Below, piece after piece: positions 35,234-45,956 of a stretch of 64,000 nt of DNA (the stretch's first letter is position 1; every line of letters begins with the position of its first letter). The position numbers were made by a program, and so were the translations under genes. The stretch is taken from assembly GCA_030248215.1 (NCBI GenBank), contig JASANG010000625.1, positions 1 through 64,000 on the forward strand. The letters are read 5' to 3'. The DNA is from Enoplolaimus lenunculus (lineage: Eukaryota > Nematoda > Enoplea > Enoplida > Thoracostomopsidae). The notes beneath the pieces were generated by a model, which saw only the letters and a program-made list of their open reading frames with translations, did not search any database and was not told where the DNA came from.

Positions 35234-35480
35234 TACACACAAAAAAGTATTTCTAAATTTATTCAGAAAAGTGTTTTCTGTGGCAAATCTGAAAAGTTTT
35301 GCTGATATTTAAGACAATTTTTCTTAAAATAACTGGAAAACGTTTATTTTCAGACTTTATTTCAAAACGTTTTCTTAAAACATTTCTGTTATAACAGAAA
35401 TACTTTTCAAGTGCACCTTGCTAATCATATTTCTCAAATGTAAGATTTTCTTAAATATCAGAAATATTATTTTGAGTGTA
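35234..35480 (+). mobile_element. Family I element (I2)
   Basis: Closely matches the 18.2-kb copy over most of its length (GATATTTAAGACAATTTTTC; GGAAAACGTTTATTTTCAGA), with a longer middle part. No coding capacity. Confidence 0.78.
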
Positions 35481-35666
35481 AACATTAACCTCTTATGCAG
35501 TGGTACTTTTTTTAATAAAATCGAAATTTTCAAAAATTCAAATTTGAATATGCAAAAATCACCGGCAGGTTTCATATGCAAAAAAAATTCAAAATCGGTA
35601 CATTTTTTAGCATTCGCTAAACACAGCAGATATTAAGAAAAGCCGGGTATTACAATCTATATTACC

Positions 35667-35973
35667 AAGAGTGGATAATGACAAGAGTGTGCAATTCTTT
35701 GGTCCCGCATGGTACAAAATGTATCACTCGGTGTTGCGTTTTTGGCCGAAGCCCCATTGTTTAGAGGGTGTCGCTGTCACATGCAATAACCCTAAATTAA
35801 ATTGCGAATGGAGCAAATTGTTGCCATACAGATTAAGTGTCGTGGTTCGCATAGATTTCTACCCCTTAAATAAATGAGGGTAGGGCAAAAACGCAACACG
35901 TGCCAGGTACATTTTTTTCTACACAGAATGTACTCAGTTGCATACTCTTGTTAGTATGCATCATCCACTCTTG
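35667..35973. mobile_element. Family H palindromic element (H3) with intact target duplication
   Basis: The inverted ends are CAAGAGTGG and CCACTCTTG. The direct repeat ATATTAC(C) flanks it (35659-35666 and 35974-35981), a 7-8 bp duplication. It is the best preserved of the three copies. Confidence 0.82.
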
Positions 35974-36128
35974 ATATTACCAATAATAACCCAAAATACC
36001 ACATGGTAATTTTCCAGTTTGTTATTTTTAAATGTATTTTTATGTTTTTTGAAGTAGTACCATACATACCCGTGCTCTTGTCAAGGTTATTATTCCTAAA
36101 TCATATAGAACAACATATAAGCTTGGAC

Positions 36129-36226
36129 ATGTCGCCCATGTTCAGATCACGAGGGTCGTTTTTAGCCTTAGGCTTTTAGGATTCCGCTTATATTACAGTT
36201 ACGGCACTGATATATACATTTGCCTG
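36129..36226 (+). mobile_element. Short degraded family B element
   Basis: A family B-like left end (CGCCCATGTTCAGATCACGA) and right end (ACGGCACTGATATATACATT) enclose about one TTAGGC unit. Confidence 0.45.
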
Positions 36227-36674
36227 AAACTCCTTTTGAACAAGTCTGCTTTTCCCGATATATTTTGTTCCGGTATGCCAAATATCCGGACGACCGCTGT
36301 GAAACTATTTGACCCCCCTCGAACAAGTTGAGTTGACTACGGGCTTGACCAGCAAGGAACAATAGTAGCATATGAACAAGTAGCATATATCACAGTATGT
36401 AGCGATTATAGAGATATACAAACTGGGTATGTTTTCACCTCATTTCTGTAGTTTAAGCCTTATTTTATGGCACAAAAGTGTAAGGCGTAAATCTGTAGCA
36501 TTAAGGCATCAAATTAATATTAAAGTTTTCCAGCTGTGTTGTTATATTTTCGTAAACAGGAAAATTTGAGTTTGAATTCGCAGACAATTTTGGATAGAAC
36601 CTTACTTAGTATAGTCAGCATGGAGGAAACTAAAAATTATTTATTAATACAGAAAGATATAGAACTCTGTAGTG

Positions 36675-36999
36675 TAGTGACCCGAATAGAGGGGGACTGA
36701 TAATTATTTGGCCTCTTCAGACGGACTGTTATTAATTTTTAACCCACGCTCCGCCACCCTTCGTTACTGATATATGTCCGGTACTGCAGGTATTCGTTGA
36801 ATTAAACGTTTATCTGTCTTGTGTCAATAGCTTGAGCGATAATGCAATGTTATAATTACGAATATACTTTAACAACTTAAGTACGCTTTAAAGAGTCTAA
36901 CTAAAATTTATTTGGGCCTGGAGTCATTTATGCACTACAATCAGGAATAATTTACATTTAAGGACTATAATTAGGTTTCATTGACTCTCGGGTCACTAC
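36675..36999. mobile_element. Family F element (F4), complete
   Basis: Ends TAGTGACCCGAATAGAGG and CTCTCGGGTCACTACT. The interior shares ACCCACGCTCCGCCACCCTT with F2 (in reverse) and F6. Confidence 0.75.
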
Positions 37000-37483
37000 T
37001 GTATGCTTAGTAAGCAAGCCTCTATTTAACATAGAGGGTACCCTCTGGAGAAGCCAAATAAATATCAGTCCCCCTCTTATTCTGGTCTTAACCTGATGGA
37101 AATTGATATAAATTTGGTTCCCATACATGGACAACAGGTGAATCGATTAAGGAACTTGAGAATGGAAGATTCGATTCCACTGAAACGTTTTCGACCACAT
37201 TTTTGTTGTCCCGGTGAAACACTGTCCTCCCTCACAAACGGCCTATAAATCGCTGAGGGTCGTAACCGTAGCATGAGAATATTTCTAAGCCTAAGCATAT
37301 GCCTTTCAAGCTTCCAGCAAGCCTACGCCTGTGTGCGGCACTACAATACTGCCGTTTCCCTGAGGCCGTCACTGCCAAATTTATAAAGTCCTGCATTGCG
37401 CATTCACAGCTGATGTTTCACTTATAATTTACTATTGCACCCCATATATTGAATATTCTACACACCGAACAACTTATTGTTAG

Positions 37484-40230
37484 CTGAAGTCTCTACTCTG
37501 CACCTGCCTATCGCTAAGTGCCAATCACAACAATATGGAATAAGCCGAAACGTATCAAAACCGGTTGAGAAACCAAAATCTCTAAATATTATGGTTAATT
37601 TTGTGTTAAAAGTAAGTCAATTTACAACATTTTTCTTTAGTCAAATATTATTGATGTCACCTTAAGATAAGGTATGGTCAATAGGCCTAGCCTAGGTTCA
37701 GGCATAGGCTTAGACTTAGGCCTTGTCAAATTGTTAGGGTTTGGTCTCTGAAGCGTTTTCAGACAGCCTCAGCCTGAACCTCAGCTTAAGCTTAAACTCT
37801 GTGGGGAGAAGAAGTGTAATAAAGACGAGTTTTTAATGTTTCTTATGTTAAAATTTTTTCAACAAATTTGACTTATGTTTAATAATTATTTTTAATATAA
37901 TTAATACTTATTTATTTTTTGTATTTTAGGATTTTGACATTTTCTACAGCAACGAATATGGAAATATGATTCGCGAGAACGACATGTCGGATATGATTCT
38001 GATAATGAGCTCAGTAAGCATATATTGGTTTTAAGGCTCTCCTTTGGATGGCCAATGTAAAGAACATGAGCGGAACAGTATTATAAGCATATTCCTAAGC
38101 CTAAGCCTAAGCGTAAGAATGAGCATATTCCTAAACCTTAGCCAAGCAAAAAAAAATAGTCTAAAGTTTACACTGTAAAAATGGGGACTCAAATTGACTC
38201 TCTCGGAAACATTCTTTTCCTGATTACACAAACTGAGTCAAATTTGACTCCGCCAGAGTCAAATTCGATTCACTGTTGACTCTGGCGGAGTCAAATTTGT
38301 CTCAGTTTGTGTAGTCAGGAAAAGACGGTTTCCGAGAGAGTCAATTTTACTCCCCATTTTTTACAGTGTAAACATTACTCTATTGCAATCCCACAAAAAG
38401 CGTTCCGCCCCTAAACATTACATGCCTCTTCGGTTTACCGGAGAATATCAGACATGATTTTAACAAAACCTTTAATATAAATTCGTAATTAAGGTCCACC
38501 TGTGGAATAGAAAAGTATTTAACTTTCTTATATTCCGGGAATAATTATGTCCATTTTTACCTGCGGCTTCTTTATAACAAAGCTATGAAGCAAAGCGTAA
38601 ACGTAATTTATACATACATACATACCCAACACTTGCTTAAAATATATACATGCGTACACCCGACAACATCAGATTACATCAATAGTGATGAGGGTCCATG
38701 CATGGAATACCGCCGGAACAGCACATAAATGCATTTTTGTGGTCAAAGTTGTTCCGGAATATGTCACAGTTTGCTCATATTTGGCTGAAAACCACAAATC
38801 CATAGTCATCTCGTCCATACGCAGTTGGAACGAAATTCATTTTCTAAACTTTTTTAAGACTAAATTTTTTATTTTTCAACCCCAAAATCAGCTTATGAAA
38901 ATTCGAAACAATCGAAAAAAACTTTTCTTCGGAATGTTGTCAAATTGGATATTTTTAGAATTTCTCATTCTGAGGCATAAATATGACAAAATTTTCGCCA
39001 AAAGATATCTTATTTCTCACTCTAAGAACAAGCAAACCGATTTTGCTGTTACACTCCCATGAATATTTCAATTCAGCAATGCGAACCAAGACTCCGTAAA
39101 TCCTCAATGTGGTATATATCAGGGTGCAACCGGAAGTGAAAAATACCGGAGCCGAAGGTGAAGCTGGAGGCCACGCCAAATTCAGTAGCTAAAATGATGT
39201 GTAATTGACAAATTTTAGCAAATATCTGTGAGTTGTTGTGAACTCTTTTGGTTTTATACTTATTTTTACGAAATCTCGGCAATTGTTTACTCAAAATCCA
39301 ACTAAAAGTTAAAATGAAAGCAAAAGTTCACTACCGAAAGTGCCGGTACCTCCGGCCGAAATGCAGCCGGAGCTGGAGCCGGAGGTCGGCATACTGCCGG
39401 AGCCGGAGTCAGACCTCCAGTTGTACCCTGGTGTATATATACGAGGGGTGACACATACAGAATATACGAGTAAAAATTAAAATAAAATACCTTAGTAAGA
39501 TTTGCAACTCTAATATATATATACGGCTCACAATAATCTTTGCTGAAAAAATATATATACATTCAAGAACGAAAGCCTAATCACACCCAAGTTGTCAAGT
39601 ACCTGTGTTTGGGTATTACAGAATTTTGACGGTGCCCTTGTCAAACTCGGCGCTATGAAACTTTCATCCCCGCCGCAACAGGCCAATCGTCGACCGTCGC
39701 CAAATCGTACAAACTGCGCTCAAAGTGCAGTTGCGTCTTCCGAGCATATGCAAATTAATGCGAATAGCTATGTAAATATTGAAATTAATTCGAACAATTC
39801 GTTAGCTAAGTATCACGAACCTGTACGAGAATTGAACGAACGTTTTACCAAATCTTCACAATCGATTCAATCACAAACTACCACAGACGATGACGAAATG
39901 CCAGCAAATAGAGTTCTGTTCGGAGACGATGAGTCCGTGTTTAGCCAAAATCCGGCACCGCCTTGTCAGCGAAGAATCAATCAAATTGAACAATACCCTC
40001 AAGATATAGAGAGCCCTCGGATTGGTCAATACTCTTGTGGAGTAGGGACACCTGAGGTCGAACGAGTCCCTCGCGCAAGGCAGGTTTGGTTTTCTCAAAG
40101 CCGCCGGTGGCGAAAATTGTCGTGTGGCGAACAAACGCCAAGTCCTGAATGCCAGCAAAGCCGTCGGTATTTGGTTCTATCAGCGATGCCAAAATCAATT
40201 TTCAATCGTTTGAGGACCATTTCAACATAA
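37484..40230 (+). CDS. Unrecognised gene, last three exons (5' end not found)
   Basis: Three exons join in phase: 37484-37611, 37930-38013 and 39622-40230 (stop TAA). Splice sites are good: TTATTGTTAG| and AAA|GTAAGT; TATTTTAG| and TCA|GTAAGC; GTATTACAG|. The middle exon is exactly 84 nt and open throughout. The joined protein is at least 272 residues. Its more structured part includes SLNIMVNFVLKDFDIF, SNEYGNMIRENDMSDMIL and FDGALVKLGAMKLSS. The last 180 residues are polar and probably disordered, with an acidic patch (TTTDDDE) and clusters of Arg, Gln and Ser. I see no signal peptide or membrane segment. I do not recognise the family and assign no function. The second intron holds nested elements B7/D6 and element G3. 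A start codon must lie upstream of 37484. Confidence 0.6.
38050..38427 (-). mobile_element. Family B element (B7) carrying a nested family D element
   Basis: Ends GGCCAATGTAAAGAACATGA and CGCCCCTAAACATTACATGC. A family D element sits inside at 38171-38369, flanked by TA on both sides. The whole lies in the second recognised intron of the 37.5-40.2 kb gene. Confidence 0.82.
38171..38369. mobile_element. Family D MITE (D6), inserted in B7
   Basis: Family D is a near-perfect palindrome with ends CACTGCAAAAAATGGTGAG / CTCACCATTTTTTGCAGTG. Its arms are built from GAGTCAAATT / AATTTGACTC units. TA flanks fit Tc1/mariner-type insertion. No coding capacity. Confidence 0.85.
39120..39430. mobile_element. 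Family G MITE (G3) with near-perfect 8-bp target duplication
   Basis: Ends CAGGGTGCAACCGGAAGT and ACCTCCAGTTGTACCCTG. The flanks are GTATATAT and GTGTATAT, an 8-bp duplication with one mismatch. It lies just upstream of the last exon of the 37.5-40.2 kb gene. Confidence 0.82.
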
Positions 40231-41247
40231 CCGTGGCAGTTAAGCTGTAGCAACGGTAGTGCAAAAATATTTTGGGCCCTTGTTTACTTGTCTTCCAGAG
40301 AACAAGCCCACGCTCTCTCAAACCTAATGCCCAAATAAGTGGTCTTTTCGGTTATCCCTCAGTCAATATTTGTCCAAAAATGATTGGATTCTGAAAATTT
40401 TTTGCATATTTGACCTTCTCACTATACTTCCTGTAATTATTACACACACAAATCTAAATTTTTGGTTGGTCAGAGTAGCTCAAATATGCAAAAATTTTCA
40501 AAATTAAACACCGAAAATTTCAGATTTTGGCATTAATTTCGTAATTGTTATGTGACACTTAGAACAATCGCAGCATATCTAAAATGAAAAATTGTGATCT
40601 GTGATTTACAATTAATTTTTGAGGATAAAAAATAACAGAATTTCCAGTATTTCTATAACGGAAACGGATAACATCATTTTTGTAATATATTTCATTTGAA
40701 AATGTGTATTTTCGTACTGTTTGTGACTATTGAATTTTGATATGAATGTCGTCTCTGATATACGGCAATTGCTGCACAGCCAGAAGATTTTGATCGAATA
40801 AAAAAGCCTGCTTCTGCGAAGGCGAACATTAAATTTGTCAAACGTATCTCACTAAAATATGGAGAAAGTAACCGACATAAACCAACAGCTGAAATACGCT
40901 TTTATACCAAAGGTAAAGGCAGAATGTTAACTAAAATAATAAGATTTTTCAATTATTCATCAAATTTTCCGTTGTAACCACTACGTACATATGTAAACTG
41001 CTCTGAAAGGTACAAAACATGTCTTCGCAGAACCAAAAATGTGTAACCAGGAATTTTCGCGACGAAAAAAACCTGAACCAAAATGAAAGTTGATAGTTAA
41101 ACTTTGCAGTTCTGTTAACCGGGTCATGCTAATTATACGATCTGGCCATTTAGAAGAAAGCTCGTGGTCTTCGGGATTCGCATAGGTTTAGGATTGTAGG
41201 CAGGCAGGTCGTTAATTAACCTGAGCCGTTCAACCATATACTAGCAC

Positions 41248-41417
41248 CAGGGTGCAATCGGTGGTGAAACCTTAGATAATTTTTAGCCACGATTAGTAAT
41301 ATTTTTGTTTGCTTTCACGCTAATTTTCTGCGAAAGTTATAAATTTTGTAATTTTACTACCGAAATTGCCGAAGCAAAAATTCTACCGGAGCTGGAGGCA
41401 GACCTCCGTTTGTATAC
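41248..41417. mobile_element. Family G element (G4), diverged
   Basis: The left end is CAGGGTGCAATCGGTGGT and the right end is GACCTCCGTTTGTA, with a short CCGGAGCTGGAGG array near the right end. Confidence 0.6.
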
Positions 41418-41539
41418 ACTAACTAGCCCCTATTACGTCAGAAGTAAACCGTTTCCACAGGACTATAATAGTACACGTTTAAACTTTAGACGAATCTTTT
41501 GCTTGCGCTTTAAGCTTGGGTACAGGCTTATACTTACAA

Positions 41540-41908
41540 TTAGATTACAAAAATACCGGAATCGGAAAACAAAAAATATTTGTTACCGAAAAATTCATTT
41601 TAAGCGCTATTTTATCGCTTTTAATACTGTAAACACACTATTTAGAATGCAAAGATTCTGAAACCAATGCAGTATGTGGAAACATATAATAAATTATGGA
41701 GTTTGGAACAAATTGAAAATTTTGGCAGGAACAAATGGCAATACACGCCCGAACAATTATGTTTCTTAAAATTTTCGAATGAGAAAAAATTTTCAATATC
41801 GAAAATACCGGAAAATTCCGGCGAAAAAATACCGCATTTCTTACCGGAACCGGATAGTGAAAAATACCGGATTTCCCTACCGGAACCGGAATTCCGGTTG
41901 CACCCTGG
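41540..41908. mobile_element. Family G element (G5), GGAACC variant
   Basis: The right end is TTCCGGTTGCACCCTG and the internal hexamers are ACCGGAACCGGA-type. The left end is unclear. A fragment of the same variant lies at 12126-12207 (CAGGGTGGACCTGG, ACCGGAACCGG). Confidence 0.6.
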
Positions 41909-42351
41909 CTAATACTATGGTTACGACCCTGTTCTTTTGGACAAAATGCATGTTATGTTTTTAAAAATACATTGATTGCAATCATTTTCGATCATTGACA
42001 TCTTATCACTTGTGTTCTCCGCCCAAATACAAAAACAGCACAAAATTTACTATCTAAAAACTACATGTTAGTTCTAAAAGCATATATAAACTATTCAAGC
42101 AACGTCATGAGTTCAGCGATGTGCTAACAACTGATGTGATACATTGCAACAAAATTCAGTCCGATCTAGAATTTTTCTACAATTGAAATCACATTGGCAC
42201 TGATATTTTTATTTTGCCTTCCTGGAAGCCCCCTGTTATTAGGCTGCGGACTGTTATTTATTTTTACACACCTCTTTTCTTTCGGTTTGTCGCATTGACT
42301 TATTCAAAAGCAATTTTGTTTGCCATGTCCGTAGCGGTTTCTCTGATTGTA

Positions 42352-42568
42352 CACTGCAAAAATGGTGAGTCAAATGGACTCTCCGAAATTGGCTTTTCCG
42401 GACTACGCCAATTGAGTCAAAATTCGACTCTGCCATAGTCAAATCCATCTCATCCGAGTCGCTCTGTGAGTCGAATTTGACTCTGCCGGAGTCGAATTTG
42501 ACTCCGTTTGTGTAGTCAATAAACGCCTATTTCGGAAACAGTCAATTTGACTCACCATTTTTGCAGTG
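42352..42568. mobile_element. Family D MITE (D7)
   Basis: Ends CACTGCAAAAATGGTGAG and CTCACCATTTTTGCAGTG, flanked by TA on both sides. Confidence 0.85.
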
Positions 42569-42599
42569 TAGCATGTATTTTAAACAGTCTTGGCCATTC

Positions 42600-42745
42600 T
42601 ACTTCGGTCTCTCCTTTATGGACTTTAATAAGGACTTCTGGATTTAACCCACTAACGGACTCAAAATAGGGATACAGACTCCAACTGATCGAGCCTCAAA
42701 ATGAAAACACCCTCCTATCAGCCCCATCTTATTCGGGTCACTACA
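42600..42745. mobile_element. Family F element, right part only
   Basis: The right end, TTATTCGGGTCACTACAG, and the family's inner phrase (ACGGACTCAAAATAGGG) are present. No left end is visible. Confidence 0.55.
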
Positions 42746-43510
42746 GTAATAATGACAAGTATAACAGATATATAATCGTACTGATACGTCATTTTAACGC
42801 TACAGTGGACACAAAGCATTTGATAATACAATAAACAAAGTGACCGCTACCAATTCCATTACGAAAATTTAAACCAGCATTCACAACTGTGTGTAGCACC
42901 TCTTACCAACTGTTTAATGATACTGAAACTTTCGAAACGCAAACAGGTCATTCGTGATCAACGTTCTTCAGTCATCTACACGTATTTCAAATGGCGCCGT
43001 ACTGTCAAATATGTATGGCGCCTGGCGCGAAATCACGAATCTTTTCAACCGCAGGCCTTAATTAAAACCAAGTTCATTTGCTGGTTCAAATCTACTAAAA
43101 CCTAACACGACACCATCTATTGAACTGATACAGACGACAGGAAATTATGGTCTCTGAGACTGCATCAGTCACAACAATAAACAAAAACACACAACAACAA
43201 AACAGCGTTCGAAAACTATCACGTCCCTAAAAAAGCAATACTCAATTTTCTAAACAAATGGAAAAAATAATTTAAAAATACAAAACAAAAAAAATATTTT
43301 CAACTTAAAAATCGAGATAATCACTGTTTGACAACAAAATGTTCTCGCAATTACTCGTGGTTTAGTTGAAATGACACGAATTCATTCGAGAAAAAAAATA
43401 TGATTCGTTTTCGTTATCAATTTTGCCAAAAATAAACTATTGAATTGCCATTATTGCACTTGCGTTGCCCAAAAAAACAGTTTCAAATATATATTCCTAT
43501 AAACCGCACA

Positions 43511-43681
43511 GCCGATGCTACTTTATGGGGCGTAACAGTAGATTAAGCGTATTCTTAAGCCTAAGCGTTGCAAAAATGTGTTCCTAAGCCTAAGCCTAAG
43601 CAAAAAATGTCATCTAGAATCTAAACCTACTGTTTTATGGACCCATCAGAAGCCTGGACGCCCCGTAAAGTAACATGGGCC
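43511..43681 (-). mobile_element. Family A element (A7)
   Basis: The ends are GCCGATGCTACTTTATGGGG and CGCCCCGTAAAGTAACATGG. The interior has CCTAAG units and the family's GTTGCAAAAATGTG phrase. An ORF of about 120 codons starts at its right edge but has no recognisable features. Confidence 0.78.
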
Positions 43682-44109
43682 GCCAACCACACAATCGAAC
43701 GATACGGCTACAAACCCTTGCTACTACTTCCAAACAGTCATATATGAATGCACCACATACCATAATCTATAATATATACGAGCGGCCACAGGTAAACAAA
43801 CACTATAAACACGTATTAAAATACGGTTTTGAACATAAGCAAATGCCGAAAACCGGACAGAACACAAATACAATCGAATCACTAGACCCAAACTACAATA
43901 AAAGTACATACGGATATAAATACCAATATTTTTCAAAATACGGAACCTATGTACCACCGGTTATGACTGAAACCTTATACGACGCCCAACCAGAACTTAC
44001 GATTTCTAGACATTTCATAAAGATGTATATTTTCAGCGGATGAGACTCCGTTTGACGGACAGTCACTATCTGGTGCTGATAAGGGGATAGAATTAAAATA
44101 TCGGTTAAA

Positions 44110-44503
44110 TCTGTCGTAGCCCAAGTCGTAATTTAGCCCAATTCTGAATTAGGCTAGTCCAAGTCGTAATTACGACCTGGAATATGCCACAGCGTAATTC
44201 TTTCGATGCAACAAGTGCACGCGTTGTGATTGGTTTTTACCTTAATGCCATACTCAAACACGTTTCGCTTTTGTGAATACTCTTTTCTGATTGGCAAAGT
44301 AATAGCCACGTATTGCCTACCAAACAGTTTGTTTTACTAAGTAAGGGGAATCAAGCAAGATTATGACCATCAAGCGACCAATCAGAGAGCGCACAGCGTT
44401 ATCAGACGTGATTCCGCCGTGTGGTACCCCAAGTCCTAATTCCGCTTTGGACTAGCCCAATTCAGAAGTGGGCTTATTTACGACTTTGGCTGCGACATAT
44501 CTC
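44110..44503. mobile_element. Family J element (J2), longer
   Basis: It has the same termini as J1 (GTCGTAGCCCAAGTCGTAAT and ACGACTTTGGCTGCGAC). About 240 bp of extra sequence separates the two folded ends. Confidence 0.75.
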
Positions 44504-45764
44504 ACAGCATTTGCTATTCCATAGTTACATTCACTAGGCGACTGGGCATGCGATAGCTGCTACGCTCATTTGACAACATAATGCGACCGGATAATACTTT
44601 AGCGGAAACTAGATATTGACCGGATATAGATTCATACGTTGTGCGCGGATGAAAATTATTTGAGCCACACAAAAATATATGGCTTTGACTTTTCATGGTA
44701 ACTTCAGTGTGCAAAACTTACGCTTACGTATTGACTTGGCTGGAAATGTACTCGCAGCAAAACCTATTTGCAAAAAGCAGTTTTATGATATTCGGCATCG
44801 CAACTAAAAATATCATCTGATATTCTTATTCTGTAGATATCCGGTCGCACTCTGCTTGAAAATACAAACCCAACGCCTAATTTTAGCAATATTGTTGCCG
44901 ACAAAAAATAAACACCGCGCTAAACAACATATATACTTCAAATGCTAAGCGCTAGTCTTAAAGTACACATTACCCGCAGAGCCTAGAAATTTCATCTGCG
45001 TTTGGAACATCTTCAAACGTTACATCAGCTCTGACTTAACATCACCCAAAAACAATATACACAAAAATACAACAGTAGAATCTGATTATAGAAGAAACTA
45101 GCAAACAGTTAAATGACTACAACAAACAAACAAAAGAATCACCAGGCTTATCAGTGGAAAGCGACAACAATACGAAACCATTTCATAACACACATCACAA
45201 CAAAGAAACAAAAAATGCAAAAAAGATATTGCTGTATACAGATATATAAACAAACGAAACTCGATAGAAAATAAAGTAAGTCACAGTAACCATCAGCGAA
45301 AGTAGTTTGGACGTTCTGGGAATTTGCAAATTCACAAAAAATCCGTATTTCGAAATAAAAAAATGATTAAAAATAAATTTAAATTTGAAACAAAAAATTA
45401 ACATTAAAAACTCCTAGAAAAAATGGAACGCACCAAATAGACAACTTTTCAGTACGTAACAAAACAAAATAATGCTATGCTTGTCGAAGATTATAAATTA
45501 GTCAAATTTCTATCAGCTTCACAAAAATCACAGAAAACGGCCAAAGAATATCGTATTTCCAATATGAAACAGAAACTATATTTCATACAAGTATGTAAAT
45601 ATGTAAAAAGTAAAAGTACGCAACTAACCTTGAAAATATACCAACTTCTGTGTCAAGTATTAAAATCCCAAAAACGAACAACTTCCAACTGGACGTCAAC
45701 TCAACAATGCAAAATCAAAAAATTTCAATATTTTCTCCATTTTTCCTTTGTTTCAAAAGACATC

Positions 45765-45770
45765 TTTATT
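45765..45770 (-). promoter_or_regulatory. Candidate polyadenylation signal of the lamin gene
   Basis: AATAAA reads on the minus strand about 190 nt past the lamin stop codon, in AT-rich DNA. The hexamer is common by chance in such sequence, so this is only a candidate. Confidence 0.35.
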
Positions 45771-45956
45771 CAGCAGGACAACAACTTACTAACACTGCCT
45801 CCATAAATTCCGTAATCTATCAGAAATTGTCAGAAAAACCTAATAGAAAACTTTTAGCAATAAATGCAAATACAAAATAAGCATCAAAATTACGAGTAAA
45901 AGTAGTTATGGTAATTGATAGTATTGTAGACACAGCATTCGCCTTTTTCCAATCTT

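Larger units (their letters stand above)
30971..37483. other. Intergenic repeats between the channel gene and the 37.5-kb gene
   Basis: Holds TTAGGC blocks, K2, C1, A8 with E, D5, K3, I2, H3, a short B and F4. Upstream exons of the 37.5-40.2 kb gene may hide here, but none has convincing splice sites. I see nothing in 33700-34107. Confidence 0.5.
40231..45764. other. Gene-free stretch downstream of two convergent genes
   Basis: Holds G4, G5, D7, a family F part, A7 and J2. The segment 44504-45764 is A-rich on + with no repeat I recognise; the lamin 3' UTR probably occupies its right edge. I see nothing in 40231-41247. Confidence 0.5.

Noticed and set aside
38685-39062. 125-codon ORF on +
   Set aside because: It falls in an intron of the 37.5-40.2 kb gene and has no splice sites or motifs that fit either neighbour.
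39871-40198. Antisense ORFs opposite the last exon of the 37.5-40.2 kb gene
   Set aside because: The sense frame has matching splice sites and phase; the antisense frames do not.
43675-44043. 120-codon ORF starting at the edge of element A7
   Set aside because: No motif, no splice support and low-complexity Tyr/Asn/Lys composition. It begins inside a MITE terminus.
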